From Bacteroidales bacterium (GTDB lineage: Bacteria; Bacteroidota; Bacteroidia; Bacteroidales; Bacteroidaceae), in assembly GCA_004557285.1 (NCBI GenBank), contig SFEK01000122.1:1-6457 (forward strand): DNA of 6,457 nt. Reading direction: 5' to 3'. This document shows positions 1 to 5,696 of the stretch, one piece after another (position 1 is the first letter of the stretch; each line of letters begins with the position of its first letter). The notes beneath the pieces are model-generated. The model made no database searches and was not told the DNA's origin. It saw only the letters and a list, made by a program, of their open reading frames with translations. Both the position numbers and the translations under genes were made by a program.

Positions 1-107
1 ACATATTCAAATTGATACACATACAATATGTACGCCGCCTCACCTATCTTGATTTGCCCACGGCCAGGAAGCATGGCATAAGATTTATGGTCAGAATGAC
101 GTTCTGA
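1..107 (+). CDS. C-terminal end of a probable outer-membrane beta-barrel protein (partial)
   Basis: The frame starting at base 3 is open from the window edge to a TGA at 105-107 and gives 34 residues; the start lies outside the window. The last ten residues, GIRFMVRMTF, alternate hydrophobic residues (I, F, V, M, F at every second position) and end in phenylalanine. This is the classic C-terminal beta-strand signature of outer-membrane barrel proteins recognised by the BAM complex. The codons (CCC, ACG, GCC, CGC) resemble those of the other genes here. The other two plus-strand frames stop earlier. The gene is convergent with rubrerythrin and would use the shared terminator at 192-221. The family cannot be fixed from 34 residues; a TonB-dependent receptor or another large barrel protein is possible. 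The frame could also be chance, since it is short. Confidence 0.45.
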   Translation, partial: IFKLIHIQYVRRLTYLDLPTARKHGIRFMVRMTF

Positions 108-191
108 TCAAGGTGTGTTCTATTCATTCCCATCGTAGGTTATACATTTGTGGGTCTTATCTCGTTTGCACGATAAATAGAACCCACCTAA
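108..191. other. Intergenic spacer with imperfect hairpin
   Basis: No gene is visible between the partial barrel gene and the terminator. Bases 150-155 (GTGGGT) can pair with 182-187 (ACCCAC), and inside them 157-161 (TTATC) can pair with 172-176 (GATAA). This gives an imperfect stem-loop of about 38 bases. It has no T-tract on either strand, so it is not a terminator itself. A TAnnTTTG-like box (TACATTTG, 143-150) lies just before it, without a recognisable -33 element. A second small inverted repeat, TCAGAA-N5-TTCTGA at 91-107, overlaps the stop of the upstream gene. The function of all of these is unknown. Confidence 0.3.
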
Positions 192-221
192 AAAAAATGG
201 AGGCAAGTGCCTCCATTTTTT
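192..221. terminator. Bidirectional rho-independent terminator
   Basis: The stem TGGAGGC (198-204) pairs perfectly with GCCTCCA (209-215) around the 4-base loop AAGT. It is flanked by A-residues on the left (191-197) and T-residues on the right (216-221). It therefore reads as a GC-rich hairpin followed by a U-tract in both directions. It lies 30 bases past the rubrerythrin stop codon on the minus strand and about 85 bases past the stop of the partial plus-strand gene, so it fits as a shared terminator for two convergent genes. Confidence 0.88.
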
Positions 222-251
222 ATCATGCGGTGCAGCCAAACAGCATATACC

Positions 252-794
252 TTAATAGTTCAAAGCCTCTACCTGGAAGAAACTCTGTGGGTGATTGCAA
301 ACGGCGCAAAGTTTGGGCGCATTCTTGCCAATAACGATATGGCCACAGTTGCGGCACTGCCAGATGGTGTCGCCATCGCGAGAGAATACCACACCATCCT
401 CTATGTTCTTCAGCAGTTTCAGATAGCGCTCCTCGTGGTGCTTCTCGATGGCAGCCACACCGCGCATCTTGGCGGCGATTTCCTTGAAGCCCTCTTCTTC
501 GGCTTCCTTGGCCATACGGTCGTACATGTCGGTCCACTCAAAATTCTCGCCTTCGGCAGCATGCTTCAGGTTGGTCATGGTGTCCTGGATGTCTCCCCCT
601 TCCAGATACTTGAACCACAGTTTGGCATGTTCACGCTCGTTTTCAGCGGTTTCCATAAACAAGGCGGCAATCTGCTCATAACCCTCTTTTTTTGCCTTTG
701 AGGCAAAGTAGGTGTATTTGTTACGTGCCTGCGACTCACCGGCAAATGCTTCCCACAGATTCTTCTCTGTCTTTGTTCCTTTCAGTTCTTTCAT
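252..794 (-). CDS. rbr: Rubrerythrin (diiron NADH peroxidase)
   Basis: This 180-residue cytoplasmic protein matches classical rubrerythrin from end to end. The N-terminal ferritin-like four-helix domain carries the diiron ligands: E20 in AGESQARNKY, E53 and H56 in ENEREHAK, E83 and E86 in EGENFEW, and E117 and H120 in EKHHEERY. The C-terminal rubredoxin-like domain has two Cys pairs, C147/C150 (CRNCG) and C163/C166 (CAVC), for one Fe(SCys)4 site. In this family the enzyme reduces hydrogen peroxide to water with electrons passed through the rubredoxin centre, which protects anaerobes during oxygen exposure. The length is slightly below the usual 190 or so, with all metal ligands kept. The ATG at 792-794 follows a modest AAAGGA ribosome-binding sequence. 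The gene is divergent from oxyR and has its own promoter and terminator, so it is probably monocistronic. Peroxide control through OxyR is inferred from this arrangement. Confidence 0.96.
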   Translation of the reverse strand: MKELKGTKTEKNLWEAFAGESQARNKYTYFASKAKKEGYEQIAALFMETAENEREHAKLWFKYLEGGDIQDTMTNLKHAAEGENFEWTDMYDRMAKEAEEEGFKEIAAKMRGVAAIEKHHEERYLKLLKNIEDGVVFSRDGDTIWQCRNCGHIVIGKNAPKLCAVCNHPQSFFQVEALNY

Positions 795-850
795 GTTCCT
801 TTAATTTTTATAGTGAATAATATAATGTTTGTCTCATTTTTTTTCTGTTG

Positions 851-882
851 CAAAATTAGGGCTTTTTCCTATAACCTCCAAA
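851..882 (-). promoter_or_regulatory. Promoter of rubrerythrin (Bacteroidota type)
   Basis: On the minus strand there is a -7 box TAATTTTG (851-858, consensus TAnnTTTG) and a -33 box TTTG (879-882), separated by 20 bp. This is the arrangement used by the Bacteroidota primary sigma factor. Transcription would start near 845 and give a leader of about 50 bases, rich in A and T. Confidence 0.72.
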
Positions 883-891
883 TTTTTTTTC

Positions 892-905
892 CTATCATTG
901 GATAG
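892..905. promoter_or_regulatory. Inverted repeat, candidate OxyR operator
   Basis: CTATC (892-896) and GATAG (901-905) form a perfect 5-bp inverted repeat with a 4-bp spacer. A further CTAT lies 22 bp away at 870-873. CTAT and ATAG are the tetranucleotides contacted by E. coli OxyR, where they recur about every 11 bp; here the fit is only partial because one interval is 10 bp. The centre lies about 53 bp upstream of the predicted rubrerythrin start and about 60 bp upstream of the predicted oxyR start. Those are normal positions for LysR-type activation and autoregulation. The assignment is inferred from position and motif only. Confidence 0.42.
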
Positions 906-944
906 ATTTTTTCAATTTTCCTTTTCCATTTCCCCTAATTGTCG

Positions 945-952
945 TATTTTTG
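945..952 (+). promoter_or_regulatory. Promoter -7 box of oxyR
   Basis: TATTTTTG matches the Bacteroidota -7 consensus TAnnTTTG and lies 18 bases before the oxyR start codon. No convincing TTTG -33 element is found about 20 bp upstream, where the sequence is a pyrimidine-rich tract. Such a promoter may be weak or regulator-dependent. The expected transcription start near 958 would leave a leader of only about 12 bases. Confidence 0.5.
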
Positions 953-970
953 TCCATATAAATATATGCT

Positions 971-1885
971 ATGACATTACAGCAGTTGGAATATATCATT
1001 GCCGTTTATAGGCTACGTCATTTTGCCAAGGCTGCAGAACATTGTGGAGTGACACAACCCACACTCAGCGCCATGGTGCAGAAGTTGGAAACCGAATTGG
1101 GAGTCAAGCTTTTCGAACGTTCCTCGCAGCAGGTGGTGCCCACTCAGGTGGGTCGCCTTGTGGTGGAGCAGGCCTGGAAGGTGGTGCAGCGTGCTGCACG
1201 CATCAAGCAGATAGTGGCAGAGCAACAACATGCTGTTGCCGGTGAGTTTCGTCTGGGGATATTGCCCACCATTGCGCCATATTTGCTGCCACGCTTCTTC
1301 CCAGATTTCTGCAGGAAATATCCAGAAGTGGAAATCAAGGCTGTGGAATTGAAGACTGATGACATCAGGCGTGAACTGGCCAAGGGAGAAATAGATGCCG
1401 CGATTATGGTCAATCTGAACGATATGGACAATCTGGAGTTTTACCCCTTGTATCAAGAACGTTTCTATGTCTATGTGTCACGTCATGACCCCCTGTTCAA
1501 TCACAAGAACATCAAGACGGCCGACTTGGGCAACAAAACGTTGTGGCTCTTGGATGAAGGGCATTGTTTTCGTGACCAGTTGGTGAAATTCTGCAATCTT
1601 AAAGGGGCACGCAAAAGCAAGACCACTTATTCATTGGGTAGCATAGAGACATTCATGCGCATGGTGGAAGGAGGAATGGGCATCACGTTCATCCCCGAAC
1701 TGGCCCTGTGGCAGTTGTCTGACCGGCAGATGGAACTGGTACGCCCCTTTGCCCTGCCTGAACCCTCGCGCGAAATCGTGCTCGTCACAGGCAAGAACTA
1801 TTTGCGGAAAACGCTCGTCAATTTGCTGGTCAAGGAAATCTGCAGTTGTCTGCCCGAATGGAAAAAGAATTATACCCAAAGGTGA
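971..1885 (+). CDS. oxyR: OxyR, LysR-type peroxide-sensing regulator
   Basis: The 304-residue product is a full-length LysR-type regulator. It has an N-terminal winged helix-turn-helix (about residues 1-60; FAKAAEHCGVTQPTLSAMVQ), a linker helix, and a two-lobed regulatory domain from about residue 91. The segment DEGHCFRDQLVKFC places cysteines at 199 and 208, the same positions as the redox pair of E. coli OxyR, which form a disulfide on reaction with hydrogen peroxide. The following GSIETFMRMVEGGMGITFIPELA block is also OxyR-like. This distinguishes it from generic LysR proteins. OxyR normally switches on catalase, Dps, AhpC and similar defences. Here it is divergent from rubrerythrin across a 176-bp spacer with a candidate operator, so local control of rubrerythrin and autoregulation are likely. 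The ATG at 971 has no Shine-Dalgarno sequence, which is common in this phylum. Confidence 0.93.
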   Translation: MTLQQLEYIIAVYRLRHFAKAAEHCGVTQPTLSAMVQKLETELGVKLFERSSQQVVPTQVGRLVVEQAWKVVQRAARIKQIVAEQQHAVAGEFRLGILPTIAPYLLPRFFPDFCRKYPEVEIKAVELKTDDIRRELAKGEIDAAIMVNLNDMDNLEFYPLYQERFYVYVSRHDPLFNHKNIKTADLGNKTLWLLDEGHCFRDQLVKFCNLKGARKSKTTYSLGSIETFMRMVEGGMGITFIPELALWQLSDRQMELVRPFALPEPSREIVLVTGKNYLRKTLVNLLVKEICSCLPEWKKNYTQR

Positions 1886-1901
1886 TTTTGTCGTGTATCC
1901 G

Positions 1902-1932
1902 TTGTTGGTTTGAAGAAAAAAACGTATCTTTG
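1902..1932 (+). promoter_or_regulatory. Promoter of the LacI-family gene
   Basis: The -7 box TATCTTTG (1925-1932) matches TAnnTTTG. A TTG at 1902-1904 lies 20 bp upstream and can serve as the -33 element; a second TTG at 1905-1907 gives a 17-bp spacing. The predicted transcription start is near 1938, about 40 bases before the start codon. The promoter begins just after the oxyR stop, with no clear terminator between the two genes, so read-through from oxyR is possible. Confidence 0.62.
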
Positions 1933-1979
1933 CATGGCAATATCATGAATGATTGAACCATATTACTAAGACTATTACT

Positions 1980-3041
1980 ATGGGACAAAGAAGAACATCA
2001 TTAAAGGAAATGGCCGAAGTGCTGGGTGTGAGCATTGCCACGGTGTCGCGGGCTTTGCGCGACAGTCATGAGGTGGGCAAGGAAATGCGACAGAAAGTGC
2101 AGGATCTGGCCAAAAAGCTGAATTATCGTCCCAATCCGTTTGCCCAAAGCTTAAGGCAGAACAAACCCAAGGTCATCGCTGTGGTATTGCCCAATTTGGT
2201 GACCCATTATTATTCAGCGGTGCTTGATGGCATTGAAGACTATGCCCAGAAGGAGGGCTATGCCGTCGTTGCAGCCAACAGCCATGAAGACCATCTGCGC
2301 GAGATGCGTGCCATCGACAACTTTATTGGCATGTATGTGGAGGGCATCATTGCCTGTCTGGCACAAGACACCACCGACTATAGTCATTTTGAGGAAATTC
2401 ACGACATGGGCATCCCATTGGTGTTTTTTGCCCGCACCTGTCTGCCTCACCTGTTTTCTTCTGTAGTGTCCAATGGCGACGAGGCGGCCCGCAACGCCAC
2501 GCTCCATCTTCTGGACAACGGCAGTCGTAGAATAGCCTTCCTTGGTGGTCCCAATCATCTCGACATGGTCAAGCGCCGCAAGCATGGTTATCTCGAAGCC
2601 CTGCGTGAAAGGGGGATATCCATCGACCGGTCGATTGTGGTCAATGGCACGATAGATTATCGTCAAGCCCGACAAGCTGCCATTGATCTTTTGCAGCGTG
2701 AAGACCGTCCTGATGCCATCCTTGCCTTTAACGACATCCTTACCTTCGCCGCATTCGATGCCATCAAGTCGTTGCATTTGCACATTCCCGAAGATGTGGC
2801 CCTTGTAGGATTTTCTGAAGGAGAGTCTTCGGCTTTCGTCACTCCACGCCTTACGGTGGTGCAAGACCGTGCCTACGAAACTGGTGTCAAGGTGTGTGAA
2901 CTGCTGTTGAAGAGCATCGGCGGCGACAAGCGTATATATAAAGAGGTGCTGCCCATGACGATGGAGATACGCGAGAGTTCAATAAAAACGGATGTCGACA
3001 ATCACACGGCAGCCCACCTCGGCATTGATGTTGGCCAATAA
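1980..3041 (+). CDS. LacI-family transcriptional regulator
   Basis: With the ATG at 1980 the product is 353 residues long, the usual size for the family. An in-frame TTG at 1953 would add nine residues, but the ATG gives the typical short lead-in to the DNA-binding domain. Residues 6-26 form the LacI helix-turn-helix (TSLKEMAEVLGVSIATVSRAL), followed by the hinge region RPNPFAQSLR. From about residue 64 comes a periplasmic-binding-protein-like sensor domain, with typical blocks GSRRIAFLGGP, RPDAILAFND and EDVALVGFSE. Family members bind an operator as dimers and respond to a sugar or nucleotide-like ligand; the ligand cannot be read from the sequence. The body ends in the usual RESS motif (331-334), but 19 more residues follow, encoded entirely over the antisense DUF721 gene. 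No sugar-use genes lie nearby, so the target is not visible here. Confidence 0.9.
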   Translation: MGQRRTSLKEMAEVLGVSIATVSRALRDSHEVGKEMRQKVQDLAKKLNYRPNPFAQSLRQNKPKVIAVVLPNLVTHYYSAVLDGIEDYAQKEGYAVVAANSHEDHLREMRAIDNFIGMYVEGIIACLAQDTTDYSHFEEIHDMGIPLVFFARTCLPHLFSSVVSNGDEAARNATLHLLDNGSRRIAFLGGPNHLDMVKRRKHGYLEALRERGISIDRSIVVNGTIDYRQARQAAIDLLQREDRPDAILAFNDILTFAAFDAIKSLHLHIPEDVALVGFSEGESSAFVTPRLTVVQDRAYETGVKVCELLLKSIGGDKRIYKEVLPMTMEIRESSIKTDVDNHTAAHLGIDVGQ

Positions 3042-3269
3042 TTGGCTTTTGCTCATGCTCAGGTTGGAGCGCAGGGCAGGGTTGAGAATCTTAACAAACA
3101 GCGTCTGGTTCTTGATAAACTTCTCGCCGGTATAGCGTGTGGCAATGGGGCCGGCCACTTTTTCCCATGCCTCGATGGCACGTCGTTGCATCAGCGGTGT
3201 CTCCAGTCCGCCTTCTCTCAGGCATTTGGCCAGGATGTCTGCCACAGTCTGTACCTCACGTTTAAACAT
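2979..3269 (-). CDS. DUF721 / DciA-like protein
   Basis: The 96-residue product has the compact layout of DUF721 proteins. It has an N-terminal helix (VADILAKCLREGGL), a central tryptophan region (AIEAWEKVAGPIATRYTG), a short strand pair (QTLFVKILNPALRSNL) and a C-terminal helix-strand (LLANINAEVGCRVIVDIRF). The fold is KH-like. The family includes DciA, which loads the replicative helicase DnaB in bacteria that lack DnaC or DnaI. A helicase-related role is therefore plausible but inferred. The start codon overlaps the end of recF by 8 bases, and GGAGG lies 6 bases upstream, so the two are translated from one mRNA. DUF721 genes also sit next to recF in actinomycetes. The 3' end overlaps the tail of the convergent LacI-family gene by 63 bases. 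Confidence 0.85.
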   Translation of the reverse strand: MFKREVQTVADILAKCLREGGLETPLMQRRAIEAWEKVAGPIATRYTGEKFIKNQTLFVKILNPALRSNLSMSKSQLLANINAEVGCRVIVDIRFY

Positions 3270-4377
3270 GGTTGTCCTCCATCATTTCGATATTCCCGTC
3301 TTCCACGGAGAATATCTTGTAGTCCATATTCGTGTTCCTTAATATCTTGTCAAGATGCTCACGGTTGGTGTCTGTCAGGAATATCTGCCCGAAGGCATCA
3401 CCACCCACCATGTGCACAATCTGTTCCACACGTTGTGCGTCGAGCTTGTCAAAGATATCATCGAGCAGCAGGATGGGAGTGGTTTTGGAACAGGTGCGCT
3501 TGAGAAATCCAAACTGTGCCAGCTTCAGTGCAATCACAAAGGTCTTGTTCTGTCCTTGGCTGCCCTCTCTTCTCATGGAATAGCCGCCGATGAGCATCTC
3601 CAGATCGTCACGGTGAATGCCGTGCAGACTGTATCCCACGGCAAGGTCTTTGTGACGGTCGCGGCGTATCACGTCAACGAGTGCACCCCTCTGGCAGTGA
3701 GAGATATAGTTGAGCGATACTGTCTCCTTTTGCATGGCAATGTTGTTGTAATACTGTTGGAACAGCGGTGTGAGTTCGTTGATGAAATCCATTCTGCGCC
3801 GGTAGATGTCTTCGCCGTGACAAGCCATCTGCTCTTCCAGTATCGTCAGCAGGTCGTTGTCGTAGGGGCCTTCTTGCTTGAGCAGTGCGTTGCGTTGTTG
3901 CAGTGCCTTGTTGTATTTATTCAGGGAGTCGATGTAGCTGTTGTCATATTGCGAGATGACCATGTCCATCAGTTTGCGCCGTTCCTCGCTGCTTCCGTCG
4001 ATGAGCATTGTGTCTGCAGGCGAAACATATATCAACGGTATCAATCCGATATGCGCTGAAAGTTTTTTATACTCCTTCTTGTTGCGCTTGAAATGTTTTT
4101 TCGTGCCACGTTTCATGCCGCAGAAGATATCGTCTTGCAGTCCTTCTTCATTGGTATATGAGGCATCGAGCATGAAAAAATCCTCGCCATGCCTGATGAC
4201 ATGACTGTCGGCCATGGCATGGGCACTCTTGCAGAATGACAAGTAATACACCGCATCGAGCAGATTGGTTTTTCCCTCGCCGTTATGCCCGATAAAACAG
4301 TTGATTTTGGGAGACAGTGTCAATGCTGCCTCTTTGATATTCTTATAGTTGATGATAGATATTTTACTTAGAAACAT
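3262..4377 (-). CDS. recF: RecF, DNA replication and repair ATPase
   Basis: The 371-residue protein is of normal RecF length and has the full ABC/SMC-type ATPase set: Walker A GHNGEGKTN (30-38), the signature SQGQNK (273-278) and Walker B ILLLDDIFDKLD (302-313). The RecF-typical block GIHRDDLEM (253-261) is also present. RecF dimerises on DNA with ATP and, with RecO and RecR, helps load RecA at single-strand gaps and stalled forks. It works in the cytoplasm on the nucleoid. The ATG at 4375-4377 begins directly with the conserved LSKISIINYKNIK segment. Its own promoter lies upstream, and the DUF721 gene follows in an overlapping arrangement. It is not beside dnaA, dnaN or gyrB as in many other phyla. 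No disruption is seen. Confidence 0.96.
   Translation of the reverse strand: MFLSKISIINYKNIKEAALTLSPKINCFIGHNGEGKTNLLDAVYYLSFCKSAHAMADSHVIRHGEDFFMLDASYTNEEGLQDDIFCGMKRGTKKHFKRNKKEYKKLSAHIGLIPLIYVSPADTMLIDGSSEERRKLMDMVISQYDNSYIDSLNKYNKALQQRNALLKQEGPYDNDLLTILEEQMACHGEDIYRRRMDFINELTPLFQQYYNNIAMQKETVSLNYISHCQRGALVDVIRRDRHKDLAVGYSLHGIHRDDLEMLIGGYSMRREGSQGQNKTFVIALKLAQFGFLKRTCSKTTPILLLDDIFDKLDAQRVEQIVHMVGGDAFGQIFLTDTNREHLDKILRNTNMDYKIFSVEDGNIEMMEDNHV
3276..3280 (-). promoter_or_regulatory. Shine-Dalgarno site of the DUF721 gene
   Basis: GGAGG on the minus strand lies inside the last codons of recF, 6 bases before the DUF721 ATG (3267-3269). It supports the chosen start and the reading of recF and DUF721 as one transcript. 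The recF stop TAA overlaps the new start (ATGTTTAA), which allows ribosomes to reinitiate. Confidence 0.65.
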
Positions 4378-4401
4378 CGCTTTGCCGCTCTACATTTTGT
4401 G

Positions 4402-4433
4402 CAAAGTTACTTGATTTGTCAGTAAAAAACAAA
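4402..4433 (-). promoter_or_regulatory. Promoter of recF-DUF721
   Basis: On the minus strand the -7 box TAACTTTG (4402-4409) and the -33 box TTTG (4430-4433) are separated by 20 bp, the same geometry as the rubrerythrin promoter. The expected transcription start near 4396 gives a leader of about 20 bases before recF. Confidence 0.72.
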
Positions 4434-4449
4434 AAAAATAGGCTATAAA

Positions 4450-4481
4450 TTTCACTATGTGAGAGAAAATAAGTAATTTTG
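4450..4481 (+). promoter_or_regulatory. Promoter of the TPR-ribH-exonuclease operon
   Basis: The -7 box TAATTTTG (4474-4481) matches the Bacteroidota consensus. The -33 position holds TTTC (4450-4453), one mismatch from TTTG, at a 20-bp spacing. The predicted start near 4488 leaves an AT-rich leader of about 37 bases with no Shine-Dalgarno sequence. The -33 regions of this promoter and the divergent recF promoter are only 16 bp apart. Confidence 0.6.
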
Positions 4482-4524
4482 CCACGCTTTATAAACTGCT
4501 AATAATAAAAATCATAAATATAGA

Positions 4525-5220
4525 ATGGCAAAAATCAATGAACAGCAGGGCTACATGAATGAAACCCTCAACGCTAAAGAAGCTCTTTTCTTGAAACACA
4601 GAAAGAACATTTCAATCGCTATTGTTGTTATTATCTTGTTAGTGGCAGGTGTCATCTGCTATAACACTTATGTATCAGGTCCGCGTGAGCAGGAAGCAAG
4701 CACAGCCTTGGCCAAGGGGCAAGACTATTTTGCCAACCAGCAGTATGACAAGGCCCTCAAGGGCGACGGTGCCGGCTATGCAGGTTTTCTGAGCATCGCT
4801 TCTGACTATAGCAACACTGATGCTGGTAATCTGGCCAACCTCTATGCTGGTCTGTGCTACGCCAACATGGACAAATGGAACGAGGCTGTGCAGTATCTTG
4901 ACGGCTTTTCCACTTCAGATGACCAGATGATTAGTCCTGCAGCTATGGCAGCGCTGGGCAATGCCTACGCCCATCTCAAGCAGCTCGACAAGGCAGTGGA
5001 ATGTCTGAAGAAGGCTGCCAACATGGCCGACAGCGAGGCAATGGACAAGACCAACAACAGCATTTCTCCCGTATTCCTGATCCAGGCTGGAGAAATTCTT
5101 GAAAGCCAGAACAAAAAGGATGAGGCGCTCAAGATTTATCAGGACATCAAGACCAAATATGTCAATGCGCCTATTGCACAGGAGATTGACAAGTATATCG
5201 AACGAGCTTCTGCAAAATAA
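4525..5220 (+). CDS. Membrane-anchored TPR protein (YfgM-like layout)
   Basis: The 231-residue product starts with a short charged cytoplasmic segment ending in KHRK. One transmembrane helix follows (about 29-48, ISIAIVVIILLVAGVICYNT), and then a long soluble part. The positive residues before the helix predict that the soluble part faces the periplasm. That part is helical with tetratricopeptide-like units, seen at about 103-130 (NLYAGLCYANMDKWNEAVQYL), 138-166 (PAAMAALGNAYAHLKQLDKAVECL) and 183-212 (VFLIQAGEILESQNKKDEALKIYQDI). Such repeats bind partner proteins. The size and topology recall E. coli YfgM, a SecYEG-associated TPR protein, but sequence kinship is not shown and the role is unknown. 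It is the first gene of the operon, and its stop shares a base with the ribH start (TAATG), so the two are translationally coupled. Confidence 0.88.
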   Translation: MAKINEQQGYMNETLNAKEALFLKHRKNISIAIVVIILLVAGVICYNTYVSGPREQEASTALAKGQDYFANQQYDKALKGDGAGYAGFLSIASDYSNTDAGNLANLYAGLCYANMDKWNEAVQYLDGFSTSDDQMISPAAMAALGNAYAHLKQLDKAVECLKKAANMADSEAMDKTNNSISPVFLIQAGEILESQNKKDEALKIYQDIKTKYVNAPIAQEIDKYIERASAK

Positions 5221-5696
5221 TGGCTACAGCACTGCACAACCTCTCTCATTACGACTATGGCAAGGTGCCTGATGCCAGCAACATGTGCTTTGGCATTGTG
5301 GTGGCAGAGTGGAATCCCGAAATCACCGGAGCGTTGCTCGACGGTGCGGTGAAGACACTCGAAAAACATGGGGCTTTGCCTGAGAATATCCATGTAAAGA
5401 CCGTGCCGGGCAGTTTCGAACTGATTTACGGTGCCCATCAGATGACTCTTAATGGCGGCTATGATGCCATCATCATCCTGGGTAGCGTGATTCGTGGCGA
5501 AACTCCACACTTCGACTATATCTGTCAAGGTGTAACCTATGGCATTGCAAGGCTTAATGCCAAGAGCGAAATCCCGGTAATCTATGGCCTGCTCACCACC
5601 AACGACTTGCAGCAGGCCAAAGACCGCAGTGGTGGCAAGCATGGCAACAAGGGCGACGAGTGTGCCATCGATGCTATCAAAATGGCCAAATTCTAA
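5220..5696 (+). CDS. ribH: 6,7-dimethyl-8-ribityllumazine synthase
   Basis: This 158-residue enzyme catalyses the penultimate step of riboflavin synthesis. It joins 5-amino-6-ribitylamino-uracil with 3,4-dihydroxy-2-butanone 4-phosphate to form the lumazine. Family signatures are complete: the substrate-binding aromatic W31 in VVAEWNPEIT, PGSFE (63-67), the GSVIRGETPHFDYIC block (88-102) with the catalytic histidine H97, and GLLTTND followed by R136, which matches the phosphate-binding arginine, and KHGNKG. Lumazine synthases assemble as pentamers or 60-subunit shells in the cytosol. No riboflavin riboswitch or other rib gene is visible, so the gene is separated from the rest of its pathway. 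It is translated from the TPR-gene message through the TAATG overlap and is followed 9 bases later by the exonuclease gene. Confidence 0.97.
   Translation: MATALHNLSHYDYGKVPDASNMCFGIVVAEWNPEITGALLDGAVKTLEKHGALPENIHVKTVPGSFELIYGAHQMTLNGGYDAIIILGSVIRGETPHFDYICQGVTYGIARLNAKSEIPVIYGLLTTNDLQQAKDRSGGKHGNKGDECAIDAIKMAKF

Noticed and set aside
150..187. A tRNA or mobile-element end in the leftmost spacer
   Set aside because: The pairing is a single imperfect hairpin with no cloverleaf, no CCA-type end, and no flanking target duplication or transposase.
207..701. A 164-codon plus-strand open frame over rubrerythrin
   Set aside because: It is antisense to a rubrerythrin with all metal ligands intact, and it begins inside the terminator hairpin.
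1909..1912. TTTG as the -33 box of the LacI-family promoter
   Set aside because: It lies only 12 bp before the -7 box, too close. The TTG at 1902-1904 has the right 20-bp spacing.
1953..1979. A TTG start that would extend the LacI-family protein by nine residues
   Set aside because: The ATG at 1980 gives the normal short lead-in to the helix-turn-helix and lies about 40 bases after the predicted transcription start. The TTG overlaps the palindrome near the transcription start.
2214..2864. A 216-codon minus-strand open frame inside the LacI-family gene
   Set aside because: It is an antisense shadow of a well-supported LacI sensor domain, with no promoter or family resemblance.
3355..4059. 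A 234-codon plus-strand open frame inside recF
   Set aside because: It is antisense to conserved RecF ATPase sequence. The translation is low in charged, gene-like patterning and has no domain.
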